DNA of 64,000 nt. Source: Butyrivibrio sp. CB08 (GTDB taxonomy: Bacteria > Bacillota > Clostridia > Lachnospirales > Lachnospiraceae). Every line of letters starts with the position of its first letter. Positions within the stretch are counted from its first letter, which is position 1. The notes beneath the pieces were generated by a model that was not told the DNA's origin, made no database searches, and worked only from the letters and a program-made list of their open reading frames with translations. The stretch spans positions 541,816-605,815 of the forward strand of contig NZ_RAIR01000002.1 in the NCBI RefSeq assembly GCF_003625485.1, in the 5' to 3' direction. Below, piece after piece: positions 63,880 through 64,000 of the stretch. The position numbers were made by a program, and so were the translations under genes.

Positions 63880-64000
63880 TGAACTACCCTCACCGACTCC
63901 ACGTCGGAAAGAGTTTCTGTTACGCCGCATGGCGGCATGAACCTGTAGGATGCTCTATGCATCCTGCAGAACAGGGCATGTCCACTATGCCCCTATCCCA
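63880..64000 (-). mobile_element. Probable right end and omega RNA of an IS200/IS605-type element (tnpB outside the window)
   Basis: Four hairpins follow one another: 63893-63907 (CCGAC/GTCGG), 63924-63936 (GCCGC/GCGGC), 63943-63969 (CTG-AGGATGC / GCATCCT-CAG) and 63974-63992 (GGGCAT/ATGCCC). On the minus strand the array ends with GTCGGTGAGGGTAGTTCA at about 63880, which resembles the 3' end of reRNAs that overlap the right end of TnpB elements. No transposase residues are visible because the window ends here. Identity is therefore inferred. Confidence 0.55.

Noticed and set aside
1..64000. tRNA, rRNA, CRISPR arrays or prophage structural genes
   Set aside because: No conserved tRNA TPsiC/CCA pattern, rRNA stretch, regularly spaced repeats or phage proteins were recognised in the window.

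Overview
The window reads as a chromosomal segment of a butyrate-producing Gram-positive anaerobe of the Lachnospiraceae, most like Butyrivibrio. The evidence is a phosphate butyryltransferase/butyrate kinase operon, a CIRCE operator at clpB, a tryptophan T-box, strong AGGAGG ribosome sites, moderate G+C content and many diguanylate cyclases. The genus is an inference. Most genes lie on the minus strand, so the leading strand is probably minus here. I saw no rRNA, tRNA or CRISPR array.

Region by region. 1-3.7 kb: the N-terminal part of clpB with a CIRCE-overlapped promoter, then a sugar-binding-protein-like/GGDEF sensor. 3.8-10.1 kb: an operon of four B12-binding radical SAM paralogues ending in a GNAT-like gene. 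10.2-11.1 kb: an XRE regulator with a small partner and duplicated operators. 11.2-14.8 kb: an ABC-2 exporter (ATPase plus two permeases) divergent from an AraC regulator. 14.8-17.4 kb: a fifth radical SAM gene behind an aromatic-type amino acid permease. 17.5-22.1 kb: a tryptophan T-box leader followed by a complete ECF transporter and a LarA-type racemase. 22.1-27.6 kb: an HdeD-like gene, engB, and the tig, clpP, clpX proteostasis group. 27.7-36 kb: two diguanylate cyclases, a bile-acid/Na+ symporter homologue, a lipid kinase, folA, thyA and a beta-CASP nuclease.

36-36.7 kb is non-coding and holds a very large inverted repeat of about 530 bp. 36.7-45.5 kb: a YerB lipoprotein with a TraX-like protein, TrkAH potassium uptake, a glycosyltransferase with a TPR-like tail, a lipoprotein and a fourth cyclase. 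45.5-52 kb: secA-prfB, ptb-buk and an acyl-CoA thioesterase. 52-56.6 kb: a small surface-glycan group. 56.6-63.8 kb: a second palindromic element, a DUF3160 lipoprotein, an Lsa-like ABC-F protein, a GNAT, a MerR-methyltransferase fusion and a DUF1848 protein. The right edge carries a run of four hairpins that looks like the right end and omega RNA of an IS200/IS605-type element whose tnpB would lie outside the window.

The most distinctive points are the tryptophan-T-box/ECF/LarA operon beside an aromatic permease, the five radical SAM paralogues within about 11 kb, the two large palindromes, and a 9-mer (AAAAGAGCT) that recurs 27 times in several reading frames.
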